A stretch of 46,036 bases of DNA. Origin: Sinomonas mesophila (GTDB taxonomy: Bacteria > Actinomycetota > Actinomycetes > Actinomycetales > Micrococcaceae). Made by a program: the position numbers and the translations under genes. The notes beneath the pieces were generated by a model. The model saw only the letters and a program-made list of their open reading frames with translations. It did no database searches and was not told where the DNA came from. Where the stretch lies: positions 1 to 46,036 of the forward strand of contig NZ_MTIC01000032.1 in assembly GCF_001999765.1 (NCBI RefSeq), written 5' to 3'. Shown here piece after piece: positions 9,099 through 17,544 of this stretch (its first letter is position 1; each line of letters begins with the position of its first letter).

Positions 9099-9797
9099 GT
9101 GACAACAACCAAGAACGCGCTCGTGGTGCGCGGCGGCTGGGACGGGCACCAGCCCGTCGAGGCCACCGAGCTCTTCATCCCGCACCTCGAAGCCAACGGC
9201 TACGAGGTCCGCGTGGAGGAGTCCCCGAAGATCTATGCCGACGCCGAGTACATGGCCGGGGTGGACCTCATCATGCAGTGCGTGACGATGTCCACGATCG
9301 AGAAGGACGAGTTCGCCGGGCTCCGCACCGCCGTCGAGAATGGCACCGGGCTGGCCGGCTGGCACGGCGGCATCGCCGACTCGTACCGGAATACCTCGGA
9401 CTACCTGCACCTCATCGGCGGGCAGTTCGCGTGCCACCCGGGCAAGCACCCCGACGAGCGGATCGGCGAGCAGTCGGACAACTACGTTCCGTACACCGTC
9501 ACGATGCTCCCCGCCGCGGCAGAGCACCCGATCACGCGGGGGATCTCGGACTTCGACCTCGTCACCGAGCAGTACTGGGTGCTCGCCGACGACTACATCG
9601 ACGTCCTCGCCACCACCACTCAGAAGGTCCGGGAGTGGGACCCATGGCACCGCGAGGTCACCTCGCCGGCCATCTGGACGCGGCAGTGGGGCAGGGGCCG
9701 CATCTTCGTCTGCACGCCCGGCCACCGGGTCGAGGTCCTCGAGGACCCGAACGTCCGCACCATCATCGAAAGGGGCCTGCTGTGGGCCAGCCGCTAG
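9099..9797 (+). CDS. ThuA-domain protein
   Basis: ThuA-like protein of 232 aa with the class I glutamine-amidotransferase-like fold. Typical segments are the opening NALVVRGGWDGHQP, GLAGWHGGIADSYR, HPGKHPDE, EHPITRGISDFDLVTEQYWV and the closing GRIFVCTPGHRVEVL. ThuA was named from rhizobial trehalose use, where it works with the Gfo/Idh/MocA dehydrogenase ThuB via 3-keto-trehalose; a role in handling a 3-keto-glycoside is a reasonable inference. GTG 9099 is preferred over GTG 9042 because AAAGGA lies 5 bases upstream. The next gene starts within it (16-base overlap). Confidence 0.88.
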   Translation: MTTTKNALVVRGGWDGHQPVEATELFIPHLEANGYEVRVEESPKIYADAEYMAGVDLIMQCVTMSTIEKDEFAGLRTAVENGTGLAGWHGGIADSYRNTSDYLHLIGGQFACHPGKHPDERIGEQSDNYVPYTVTMLPAAAEHPITRGISDFDLVTEQYWVLADDYIDVLATTTQKVREWDPWHREVTSPAIWTRQWGRGRIFVCTPGHRVEVLEDPNVRTIIERGLLWASR

Positions 9798-10924
9798 AGA
9801 ACCAGAAGCCCGTGCGCGTCGGCATCGTCGGCTGCGGCGCGATCGTCGCGCAGTACCTCGCGAGCTTCCGCCGTCTGGACGACGTCGAGCTGGTCGCCGT
9901 CGCGGACCTCGATCCGGCCCGGGCGCTCGCGGTCGCGGAGGGCTGGAACGACGGCGAGGGCGACGGCGTGCGCGCGCTCGCCGTCGCCGAGCTGCTCGCC
10001 GCGGACGACGTCGACCTCGTGCTGAACCTGACCATCCCCGCCGCGCACGCCGAGGTCGCCCTCAGGGCCATCGCGGCCGGCAAGCACGTCTACGGCGAGA
10101 AGCCGCTCGCCGCCACTGCCGCCGAGGCGCGGGAGGTGCTCGACGCCGCGCGTGCGGCGGGCGTCGTCGTCGGCTGTGCCCCGGACACCGTGCTCGGGAC
10201 GGGCATCCAGACCGCGCGCAAGGCGATCGACGACGGCCTCATCGGCGCGCCGATCGCCGCGACGGCGACCATGGTCACCCCCGGGCACGAGCGCTGGCAC
10301 CCCAACCCGGACTTCTACTACGTCCCCGGCGGCGGGCCGCTGCTGGACATGGGGCCGTACTACGTCACGGCCCTCGTGACGCTTCTCGGGCCGGTGGTCT
10401 CGGTCATCGGGGCGGCGAGCCACACCCGTGCCGAGCGGACCATCGGCTCCGGGCCGCGTCAGGGGGAGCCGATCCCGGTCACGACGGACACCCATGTCAC
10501 AGGTGTCCTCGTGCACGCATCGGGAGCGCTCTCCACGCTCGTCATGAGCTTCGACGCCGCCAAGACGACCTCGGCGAACATCGAGGTCCACGGCGAGCGC
10601 GGCACCCTGGCCGTGCCGGACCCGAACCACTTCGACGGCGATGTGCGGGTCTTCGCGCTCGGCGCCGAGGAGTGGGAGACGCTCCCGGTCTCCGCGGGGT
10701 ACGTCGACGCCGGCCGCGGCTTCGGGATCGCCGACCTCGCGCGGACAGCACCTGGGGAGGAGCCAAGGGCCGGCGGCGCGCTTGCCTATCACGTGCTCGA
10801 GGTCATGGAGTCCCTGCTCGACTCCGCGCACAGTGGGCAGGCCGTGGCCGTCCGGAGCACGGCCGAGCGCCCGCCCGCCGTCGGGCTGGCGGAGATCGCC
10901 CGGGCCGGGGTGACGACCTCCTAG
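9782..10924 (+). CDS. Second Gfo/Idh/MocA-family dehydrogenase, ThuB-like position
   Basis: Oxidoreductase of 380 aa. VRVGIVGCGAIVAQYL (11-26) is the nucleotide-binding loop, and GEKPLA (E106, K107) carries the catalytic lysine. GGGPLLDMGPYYVTALVTLLGPV matches the C-terminal domain signature of this family, different in detail from the first dehydrogenase of the operon, so the two probably act on different steps (oxidation and later re-reduction of a 3-keto sugar). GTG 9782 has AAGGGG 6 bases upstream and overlaps the ThuA stop; GTG 9811 is an alternative. Last gene of the operon; its stop overlaps the convergent gene by three bases. Confidence 0.9.
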   Translation: MGQPLENQKPVRVGIVGCGAIVAQYLASFRRLDDVELVAVADLDPARALAVAEGWNDGEGDGVRALAVAELLAADDVDLVLNLTIPAAHAEVALRAIAAGKHVYGEKPLAATAAEAREVLDAARAAGVVVGCAPDTVLGTGIQTARKAIDDGLIGAPIAATATMVTPGHERWHPNPDFYYVPGGGPLLDMGPYYVTALVTLLGPVVSVIGAASHTRAERTIGSGPRQGEPIPVTTDTHVTGVLVHASGALSTLVMSFDAAKTTSANIEVHGERGTLAVPDPNHFDGDVRVFALGAEEWETLPVSAGYVDAGRGFGIADLARTAPGEEPRAGGALAYHVLEVMESLLDSAHSGQAVAVRSTAERPPAVGLAEIARAGVTTS

Positions 10925-11865
10925 CCCTGGAACGAGGACCCCGACGACGGCGGGTGGCCGAGGGCGCTGAGCATCCGGGCGATCGCGTCTTCGGCCCGCG
11001 GCACCGAGCCGAAGACCTCGCGCTGCCGTGCCGTGTCGGCGACGTAGCCGCCGGTCTCGAACCAGTCGAGCATCGCGGTGAGGTCCCGGACCATCGGCTT
11101 GGCCGGGGTGGGGAGCGCCCCGAGCGCCCGCAGCGGTGCGAGCGGGATATGGCGGACGCGTATCCGCCGGCCGAGCAGCCGCCCCGAGATCTCCGCGACG
11201 TCCCTCATGCTCACGGGTCGGTCCCAGCCGATGTCGATCCGCTGCCCCTCAACGCCTGCTGCGTCGACGGCGGCGGCGAGGCAGGCGGCCACGTCCGTCG
11301 TGAGGACGTAGGTCAGCGGAACCCGCGTGGAGCCGGCCCAGACGAGCCGCCCCTTCGCGAAGGGGTCGCCCCCGAACTGCCCGAGCATGTCCAGAAACGC
11401 CCCGGGGCGCAGGGCCACGAAGGGCACGCCGAGCTGCTCGAGCCGGTCCTCGGCCTCCTTCTTGTGCCGGAAGTGGGCGGCCTTCGGGACCCTGTCGCAC
11501 GTGAGGATGCTCGTCAGCACGAACCGCCGGATGCCGGCGCGGTGCGCCGCGTCGATGAGGTTCGCGTTGCCCACGGTGTCCGTCACCGCGGTGTCTCCCT
11601 TGCGGTGGCGCGTGTAGCCGGCGGCGGAGGTGACGACGCTGTCGACGCCCGCCATCGCCCGGTCGAGCGAGCCGGGGTCCAACATGTCGCCCCGCGCGAT
11701 CTCTGCGCCGGCCTCCTCGAGCCGGCCCGCATCCGAGCCCGGGCGCACGAGCGCTCGGACCGTCTTGCCGCGCGCCAGCAGCTCAGCGGCGACCTTGCTG
11801 CCGAGGAAGCCCGTGCCCCCCACGACGAGGACGGGTGCTGTGTTCTGCGCGGGTGCGTCGTCCAT
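10921..11865 (-). CDS. NAD(P)-binding SDR/NmrA-type protein
   Basis: Atypical short-chain dehydrogenase of 314 aa. VLVVGGTGFLGSKVAAELLARG (from about residue 12) is the dinucleotide-binding loop; RFVLTSIL, FVALRPGAFLDMLGQFGGDPF and DVAACLAAAVD are NmrA/complex-I-subunit-like segments. There is no clear YxxxK pair, so it may bind nucleotide for sensing or act as an isoflavone-reductase-like enzyme. No Shine-Dalgarno is seen, but a GACAAT box ends 6 bases before the ATG, which fits a leaderless transcript. Not obviously part of either flanking sugar operon. Confidence 0.82.
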   Translation of the reverse strand: MDDAPAQNTAPVLVVGGTGFLGSKVAAELLARGKTVRALVRPGSDAGRLEEAGAEIARGDMLDPGSLDRAMAGVDSVVTSAAGYTRHRKGDTAVTDTVGNANLIDAAHRAGIRRFVLTSILTCDRVPKAAHFRHKKEAEDRLEQLGVPFVALRPGAFLDMLGQFGGDPFAKGRLVWAGSTRVPLTYVLTTDVAACLAAAVDAAGVEGQRIDIGWDRPVSMRDVAEISGRLLGRRIRVRHIPLAPLRALGALPTPAKPMVRDLTAMLDWFETGGYVADTARQREVFGSVPRAEDAIARMLSALGHPPSSGSSFQG

Positions 11866-11946
11866 GGCGAGATTGTCGTCCTCTCGGGCCGCCGTGTCAG
11901 CCCTCGCCGAAGGGGCCGTCCAGCACGTCGACGCGCGTCGGCTGCG

Positions 11947-11984
11947 CAGCAGGCTCTCGGCGGCACAGCAGGCTCTCGGCGGCA
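11947..11984. repeat. Two tandem 19-bp repeats
   Basis: CAGCAGGCTCTCGGCGGCA occurs at 11947-11965 and 11966-11984, with a third partial start (CAGCAGG) that runs into the hairpin at 11983-12012. Located between the ROK repressor stop and the NAD(P)-binding gene. Confidence 0.7.
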
Positions 11985-12012
11985 CAGCAGGCGCTGCCGC
12001 GGGCCTGCTGTG
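11983..12012 (-). terminator. Hairpin downstream of the ROK repressor gene
   Basis: CACAGCAGGC (11983-11992) pairs perfectly with GCCTGCTGTG (12003-12012) across a 10-base loop, 40 bases past the repressor stop. No T-run follows, which is common for terminators in high-GC genomes. Because the repeat arms recur, alternative pairings exist. Confidence 0.45.
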
Positions 12013-12052
12013 CCGGGACAGGCCTGTCATGTCGCCGAGGGCCTGCCAGGCC

Positions 12053-13264
12053 TTATGGGAGGAGGACGTGCGGGGCCCCGAGCGCCCGGCGCAGGGCCGC
12101 GCCCGCCGCGCCGCGGAGGGCCGCCGTCGTGCCCAGATCCGAGAAGGCGATCGCGCCCGGGGCAAGGAGGCCCGGGGCGAGGTCGTCGAGGGCCGCGGCC
12201 AGCGCCGGCTCGATCCACTCGCGCAGCGCGGCGAAGTGCCCGCCCAGCACCGCGGCGGAGAGGTCCACGAGCCGGGCGGCGCCCACGACGGCGACCGCGA
12301 GCGCCCCGCCCGCGCGCCCGACGGCGTCGAGCGCCCGCGCGTCTCCCGCGGCGAGCGCCGAAGCGAGCGCGGCGATCCGCGCCGCCGCCGACTCGCCGGC
12401 GTCGGCGGGGATGCCCGCCGCGGCGAGGATCGCGTCCTGGCCGGCGACCGTCTCGAGGCACCCGCGCCCGCCGCAGCTGCAGCGCTCGCCGCCGGGCGCG
12501 ACGACCATGTGCCCGACCTCGCCCGCGTTGCCGCCGGGCCCCGCGAAGAGCTCCGAGCCCATGACGAGCCCGCCGCCCACGCCGACCTCGCCGGAGATGT
12601 AGAGGTAGTCGCCGAGCTCGGCGCCGCGGCCGTACCAGAGCTCGGCGAGGGCGGCGCTGTTGGCCTCGTTCGTCAGGACGACGCCGTACGGGGCGCCGGG
12701 GGCGAGCGCGTCCAGCGCCTGTCCGAGCGAGGCGCCGCGCCAGCCGAGGTTCGGCGCGGTCAGGACCCTGCCCCGGTCTGGGTCCACGAGCCCCGGGACG
12801 GCGAGCCCGCCGCCCAGGAGCTCGATCCCCTCGGCGCCCGCGGCCTGCGTGGCCCGGGCCGTGAGCGCCGCCAGCTCGGCGAGCACCTCCTGCGTGGGGC
12901 GGCCGTGGTTGAGCCGCTCGGCGATCTCATGGAAGCGCAGCGCCCCATGCAGGTCCACGACCCCGACGGCGAGGTAGTCCACATTGACCTCCGCGCCCAG
13001 GGCCCCGCGCCGCGCGCTGAGCGAGAGGCCGACGCCGGGCCGGCCGCGCTCGCCGGCCCGGGTCACCCCGAGCTCCTCGACGAGGCCGGTCTCGAGAAGG
13101 TCCGCGACGAGGCTCGAGACGGAGGCCTTGGTCAGGCCGGTCGCTGCCGCGATGTCCGCACGGGTCGCGACGGCCTCGGGGCCGAGTCTCCCGAGCACGA
13201 GCGCGAGGTTGCGCCGGCGCACGTCGCCCACGCGCCCGGGCGCCTCAGCGGTGCGAGTGTTCAC
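12053..13264 (-). CDS. ROK-family transcriptional repressor, XylR-like
   Basis: ROK repressor of 403 aa. An N-terminal winged helix-turn-helix (about 15-65; TRADIAAATGLTKASVSSLV) precedes the sugar-kinase-like domain with GGGLAVPGLVD, LTNEANSAAL and GEVGVGGGLV. The zinc site GHMVVAPGGERCSCGGRGC (H252, C262, C264, C269) is intact. GTG 13264 was chosen because GAGGGAGGG lies just upstream. It is divergent from xylA-xylB, so it most likely represses the xylose operon and releases DNA on binding xylose; the operator candidate is at 13326-13345. Confidence 0.92.
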   Translation of the reverse strand: MNTRTAEAPGRVGDVRRRNLALVLGRLGPEAVATRADIAAATGLTKASVSSLVADLLETGLVEELGVTRAGERGRPGVGLSLSARRGALGAEVNVDYLAVGVVDLHGALRFHEIAERLNHGRPTQEVLAELAALTARATQAAGAEGIELLGGGLAVPGLVDPDRGRVLTAPNLGWRGASLGQALDALAPGAPYGVVLTNEANSAALAELWYGRGAELGDYLYISGEVGVGGGLVMGSELFAGPGGNAGEVGHMVVAPGGERCSCGGRGCLETVAGQDAILAAAGIPADAGESAAARIAALASALAAGDARALDAVGRAGGALAVAVVGAARLVDLSAAVLGGHFAALREWIEPALAAALDDLAPGLLAPGAIAFSDLGTTAALRGAAGAALRRALGAPHVLLP

Positions 13265-13283
13265 GGTCCCTCCCTCAGGCCTG

Positions 13284-13313
13284 TTGACCACATCACAGTA
13301 CGGCCCCTATAGT
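13284..13313 (+). promoter_or_regulatory. Promoter of the xyl operon
   Basis: TTGACC (13284-13289), 18-base spacer, TATAGT (13308-13313): a good housekeeping promoter. Transcription would start near 13320 and give a leader of about 60 bases containing the operator candidate. Confidence 0.65.
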
Positions 13314-13325
13314 CCTCATATAGTT

Positions 13326-13345
13326 CAGAATCCATACTAATTCTG
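13326..13345. promoter_or_regulatory. Candidate XylR operator
   Basis: CAGAAT (13326-13331) and ATTCTG (13340-13345) form an inverted repeat with an 8-base AT-rich spacer, right after the predicted xyl transcription start. Position and AT-richness fit a repressor site; the ROK protein encoded next door is the likely ligand. Confidence 0.6.
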
Positions 13346-13379
13346 GATCCGCCCGGAACACTAGCCCAACGAGGTGCAC

Positions 13380-14582
13380 ATGACTTCCCAGACCCCCACT
13401 TCGGCCCCTTCTTCCTCGGACAAGTTCACCTTCGGCCTCTGGACCGTCGGCTGGACCGGCAACGACCCCTTCGGTGTCCCGACCCGCGCGGCCCTCGACC
13501 CCGTCGAGGCCGTGCACAGGCTCTCCGAGTTCGGCGCCTACGGCATCACGTTCCACGACAACGACCTCGTGCCCTTCGGCACCCCGGCCAACGAGCGCGA
13601 GCTCATCCTCAAGCGCTTCCGCTCCGCCCTCGAGGAGACGGGCCTCAAGGTCCCGATGGTCACGACCAACCTCTTCAGCCACCCAGTCTTCAAGGACGGC
13701 GGCTTCACCTCGAACGACCGCTCGGTGCGCCGCTTCGCCCTCAGCAAGGTCCTGCGCACCATCGACCACGCGGCCGAGCTCGGCGCCGAGACGTTCGTCA
13801 TGTGGGGCGGGCGCGAGGGCAGCGAGTACGACGGCTCGAAGGACCTCAACGCCGCGCTCGACCGCTACCGCGAGGGCGTCGACACCGCCGCCGCGTACAT
13901 CAAGGAGAAGGGCTACGGCCTGCGCATCGCGCTCGAGCCCAAGCCCAACGAGCCGCGCGGCGACATCCTCCTGCCGACCGTGGGCCACGGCCTCGCGTTC
14001 ATCGCCGAGCTCGAGCACGGCGACATCGTGGGCCTCAACCCCGAGACGGGCCACGAGCAGATGGCGGGCCTGAACTTCACCCACGGCATTGCCCAGGCCC
14101 TGTGGGCCGGCAAGCTCTTCCACATCGACCTCAACGGCCAGCGCGGCATCAAGTACGACCAGGACCTCGTGTTCGGCCACGGCGATCTCACGAGCGCCTT
14201 CTTCACCGTGGACCTCCTCGAGAACGGCTTCCCGAACGGCGGCCCGCGCTACGAGGGCCCCCGCCACTTCGACTACAAGCCCTCCCGTACAGACGGGTAC
14301 GACGGCGTGTGGGAGTCTGCGAGGGCCAACATGCGCATGTACCTCTTGCTCAAGGACCGCGCCGCCGCGTTCCGCGCCGACGCCGAGGTCCAGGAGGCGC
14401 TCGCCGCCTCGGGCGTGGGCGAGCTCGCCGAGCCGACGCTCGCCGCGGGGGAGACGACGGCGGACCTGCTCGCCGATGCCTCGGCCTTCGAGGCGTTCGA
14501 CGCCGACCGGGCCGCCGAGCGCTCGTACGCCTTCATCCGCCTCAACCAGCTCGCGATCGAGCACCTGCTCGGGGCCCGCTGA
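13380..14582 (+). CDS. xylA: Xylose isomerase
   Basis: Converts D-xylose to D-xylulose in the cytoplasm, using two divalent metals. The 400-aa protein is of the short actinobacterial class. Catalytic residues are in place: TFHDND (H59, D62) and [11 protein letters not shown] (E186, K188), with [19 protein letters not shown] and [11 protein letters not shown] forming further metal and substrate sites. ATG 13380 has GAGG five bases upstream; GTG 13374 is less likely. First gene of the xyl operon, followed by xylB 65 bases later. Confidence 0.97.
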   Translation: MTSQTPTSAPSSSDKFTFGLWTVGWTGNDPFGVPTRAALDPVEAVHRLSEFGAYGITFHDNDLVPFGTPANERELILKRFRSALEETGLKVPMVTTNLFSHPVFKDGGFTSNDRSVRRFALSKVLRTIDHAAELGAETFVMWGGREGSEYDGSKDLNAALDRYREGVDTAAAYIKEKGYGLRIALEPKPNEPRGDILLPTVGHGLAFIAELEHGDIVGLNPETGHEQMAGLNFTHGIAQALWAGKLFHIDLNGQRGIKYDQDLVFGHGDLTSAFFTVDLLENGFPNGGPRYEGPRHFDYKPSRTDGYDGVWESARANMRMYLLLKDRAAAFRADAEVQEALAASGVGELAEPTLAAGETTADLLADASAFEAFDADRAAERSYAFIRLNQLAIEHLLGAR

Positions 14583-14647
14583 ACTCTGTCGCCCGCGACG
14601 CCGCCCGTGCACGCCTACCAGCCGCGCTGTCCCAGAGGATGATCCAC

Positions 14648-16084
14648 ATGCCACTCGTCGCCGGAGTCGACAGCTCCACGCAGTCCTGCAAGGTCGTCAT
14701 CCGGGACGCCGAGACCGGGGCCCTCGTCCGCGAGGGTTCCGCCCGGCACCCCGAGGGCACAGAGGTCCATCCGGACGCGTGGTGGGAGGCGTTGCAGTCC
14801 GCCATCGCGGCGGCCGGCGGGCTTGACGGCGTCGCCTCCATCGCCGTCGCCGGGCAGCAGCACGGCATGGTGTGCCTCGACGCCGACGGCGCCGTCGTCC
14901 GCCCAGCACTGCTGTGGAACGACACGCGCTCGGCTCCCGCGGCCGCGGCTCTCATCGCAGAAGCGGGCGCAGCATCGGTTTCGGCTGACGCTGCCGGCGG
15001 CGCCCGCTGGTGGGCCGACACGACGGGCACCGTCCCGGTCGCGTCGCTCACGGCGACGAAGCTGCGCTGGCTCGCCGAGAACGAGCCGGAGAACGCCGCC
15101 CGCACGGCCGCCGTCTGCCTCCCGCACGACTGGCTGAGCTGGCGCCTGGCCGGCTTCGGCCCGGGCAGCGGCGCCGAGGGCCTCGCCGCCCTCCGCACCG
15201 ACCGTTCGGACGCCTCCGGCACCGGCTACTGGTCGCCGCGGACGGGGGAGTACCTGCCCGAGGTGCTCGAGCGGACCCTCGGCCACGTGCCCGTCCTGCC
15301 GCAAGTCCTCGCGCCCCTGGCGGCTGAGTTCAAGACGCCGGGCGGGGCCCTCATCGCCCCCGGGGCCGGGGACAACGCGGGCGCGGGGCTCGGCGTCGCG
15401 GCCGGCGTCGGCGACGTCGTCGTCTCGGTCGGCACCTCCGGCACCGTCTTCGCAGTGTCTGAGACGCCAACCTCCGACGCCTTCGGCCTCGTTGCCGGCT
15501 TCGCCGACGCCACTGGCCACTACCTGCCGCTCGCCTGCACCCTCAATGCGTCTCGCGTCCTGGACAAGACCGCGGCGATCCTCGGCGTCACCCTCCCGGA
15601 GCTTTCCGGGCTCGCGCTGTCGGCCCCCGCGGGCGCCGAGGGCCTGACGCTCGTGCCGTACTTCGAGGGGGAGCGGACGCCCAACCTGCCGGACGCTACG
15701 GGCTCGCTGCACGGCCTGACCCTGCACAACTTCACTCCCGCGAACCTCGCCCGCGCCGCCGTCGAGGGCATCGTGTGCTCCCTCGCCGATGGGCTCAAGG
15801 CCCTCACGGACCTCGGCGTCGCGGCGGAGCGCATCGTGCTCGTGGGCGGCGGGGCCCGCTCGGCGGCCCTCCAGCAGAGCGCCGCGGGCATCTTCGGGCT
15901 GCCCGTCGTCGTGCCCGAGCCGGGGGAGTACGTGGCCGACGGCGCCGCGCGGCAGGCCGCCGGCGTCCTCCTCGGCGCGTTCCCGGACTGGCAGACTGCT
16001 GCCACCACCACGGTCACGGCCGAGCACACTCCCGAGGTGCTCGAGCGCTACCGCAGCGTGGCAGCGGCGGCCTCGACCACCTGA
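14648..16084 (+). CDS. xylB: Xylulokinase
   Basis: Phosphorylates D-xylulose to D-xylulose 5-phosphate (FGGY kinase family), 478 aa. Residues [10 protein letters not shown] form the first ATP-phosphate loop, GQQHGM (69-74) is a xylulokinase signature, GAGDNAGAG carries the catalytic base D242, and [11 protein letters not shown] and [12 protein letters not shown] are ATP-domain elements. The second of two close ATGs (14648) was chosen since AGAGG lies 9 bases upstream; ATG 14639 would add three residues. Followed after 14 bases by an alditol oxidase. Confidence 0.96.
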   Translation: MPLVAGVDSSTQSCKVVIRDAETGALVREGSARHPEGTEVHPDAWWEALQSAIAAAGGLDGVASIAVAGQQHGMVCLDADGAVVRPALLWNDTRSAPAAAALIAEAGAASVSADAAGGARWWADTTGTVPVASLTATKLRWLAENEPENAARTAAVCLPHDWLSWRLAGFGPGSGAEGLAALRTDRSDASGTGYWSPRTGEYLPEVLERTLGHVPVLPQVLAPLAAEFKTPGGALIAPGAGDNAGAGLGVAAGVGDVVVSVGTSGTVFAVSETPTSDAFGLVAGFADATGHYLPLACTLNASRVLDKTAAILGVTLPELSGLALSAPAGAEGLTLVPYFEGERTPNLPDATGSLHGLTLHNFTPANLARAAVEGIVCSLADGLKALTDLGVAAERIVLVGGGARSAALQQSAAGIFGLPVVVPEPGEYVADGAARQAAGVLLGAFPDWQTAATTTVTAEHTPEVLERYRSVAAAASTT

Positions 16085-16098
16085 CGAAAGCGGGACGC

Positions 16099-17409
16099 AT
16101 GAAGAACTGGGCCGGAAACCTGGATTACGCGGCGGCCTCTGTGGAGCGTCCCGCCTCGATCGAGGAGCTCTCGGAGCTCGTCGCCGGCGCGTCGCAGAGG
16201 GGAGAGCGGGTCAAAGCCCTCGGCTCACGGCACTGCTTCAACGACGTCGCCGACACCGACGGCGTCCAGGTCCTCCTGGACCGGCTGCCGGGGGAGGCCG
16301 AGCTGGACACCGCCCGCCGCCTCGTGCGCGTGCCCGGTGGCATGAGCTATGGCGAGCTCGCCCGGTCGATCGAGCGGCGGGGCTTCGCCCTGCACAACAT
16401 GGCCTCGCTCCCGCACATCTCGGTGGCCGGGGCCGTGCAGACGGGCACGCACGGCTCGGGGATCGCGAGCCCCGCGCTGGCCTCCGCCGTGAAGGCCGTC
16501 GAGCTCGTCCGGGCCTCGGGCGAGGTCGAGCGGCTCGAGGAGGCCGACGGCGAGGAGTTCCTCGCGAGCGTCGTCGGGCTCGGCGCCCTCGGCATCGTCA
16601 CCGCGCTCGAGCTCGCTGTCGAGCCCACCTACCGGGTGCGCCAGCAGGTCTTCGAGAGCCTGCCCTGGGACACCGCGCTCGAATCCTTCGACGAGGTCGC
16701 CGGGGACGGCTACAGCGTCTCGCTCTTCACCGACTACGCCGGGGACACGATCCCGCAGGTGTGGCGCAAGGTTCGCGTCGACAGTGCAGACGCGCACGAC
16801 GGCGCCGGGCCGGCCCGCGGGGGCGAGGCCCCGCCGTCGTCCTTCCACGGCGCCGTTCCCGCCACGCGCTCGCGGCACCCGCTGCCCGGGATGTCCGCCG
16901 AGAACTGCACCGAGCAGCTCGACGTCCCCGGCCCCTGGCTGGAGCGGCTCCCGCACTTCCGGCACGAGTTCACGCCCAGCAAGGGGGACGAGCTGCAGAC
17001 GGAGTATCTGCTGCCGCGCCGGTACGCGGCCGACGCGCTCCGGGAGCTGCGGCGCCTGTCTCCGACGCTCCTGCCGCTGCTGTTCGTCTCCGAGGTGCGC
17101 ACCGCGGCCGGCGACGAGTTCTGGCTCAGCCCGTCGTATCGGCAGGACAGTGTCGCGCTGCACTTCACGTGGAAGCCGCGCCAGCCCGAGGTCGAGGCGG
17201 TGCTGCCCCGGCTCGAGGCGGCCCTGGCCCCGTTCGGGGCCCGCCCGCACTGGGGCAAGCTCTTCGCCGCCGACGCCGGGCAGCTCGCCGCCGTGTACCC
17301 GCGCCTGCGGGACTTCGGCGACCTCGCCGCCAAGCGGGACCCGGAGGGGACGTTCCGCAACGCCTTCCTGGACCGCGTGCTCCTGGACCGCGTGCTGGGG
17401 GCGTCCTAG
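16099..17409 (+). CDS. FAD-dependent alditol (xylitol) oxidase
   Basis: Flavoprotein of 436 aa in the vanillyl-alcohol-oxidase/AldO family. GSRHCFND carries H45, the residue expected to bind FAD covalently. The FAD domain continues with MASLPHISVAGAVQTGTHGSG. Substrate-site residues of AldO have counterparts at E332/R334 (SEVRT) and in HWGK (384-387). AldO oxidises the C1 alcohol of xylitol or sorbitol with O2, giving the aldose and H2O2. Placed after xylAB, it would feed xylitol to xylose and thence to XylA. A loop of about 25 residues rich in Ala/Gly/Ser around 230-255 is unusual. Confidence 0.88.
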   Translation: MKNWAGNLDYAAASVERPASIEELSELVAGASQRGERVKALGSRHCFNDVADTDGVQVLLDRLPGEAELDTARRLVRVPGGMSYGELARSIERRGFALHNMASLPHISVAGAVQTGTHGSGIASPALASAVKAVELVRASGEVERLEEADGEEFLASVVGLGALGIVTALELAVEPTYRVRQQVFESLPWDTALESFDEVAGDGYSVSLFTDYAGDTIPQVWRKVRVDSADAHDGAGPARGGEAPPSSFHGAVPATRSRHPLPGMSAENCTEQLDVPGPWLERLPHFRHEFTPSKGDELQTEYLLPRRYAADALRELRRLSPTLLPLLFVSEVRTAAGDEFWLSPSYRQDSVALHFTWKPRQPEVEAVLPRLEAALAPFGARPHWGKLFAADAGQLAAVYPRLRDFGDLAAKRDPEGTFRNAFLDRVLLDRVLGAS

Positions 17410-17415
17410 CCCCCG

Positions 17416-17518
17416 TTTCGGGTACGTATCTCGTCGCCAAATGCGGATTTCGGGTACAGCGACGCGCGCTGTCCGTGGACCCGAAATCCGATTTCCGCGT
17501 CCAGATGCGTACCCGAGA
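17416..17518. repeat. Three-tier extragenic palindrome (REP-like)
   Basis: Nested inverted repeats between two convergent genes: outer arms 17416-17431/17503-17518 (14 of 16 match), middle arms CGGATTTCGGGT (17444-17455)/ACCCGAAATCCG (17479-17490, perfect), inner ACAGCG (17456-17461)/CGCTGT (17467-17472). It can fold into one long hairpin and could end transcription from both sides. The GTACCCGAGA/TTTCGGGTAC core recurs near 72, 33.3 and 34.7 kb, marking it as a dispersed family. Confidence 0.75.
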
Positions 17519-17544
17519 CCCTCCGCGGCAGCGCGCCTGATTCG

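Noticed and set aside
9340-12564. Very long open frame of 1074 codons on the plus strand
   Set aside because: It runs across genes of both strands, is Arg/Pro/Ala-rich and shows no domain; a typical high-GC shadow frame.
11630-13312. 560-codon plus-strand frame opposite the ROK gene
   Set aside because: The minus strand encodes a complete ROK repressor with intact motifs; the plus frame has no recognisable segment.
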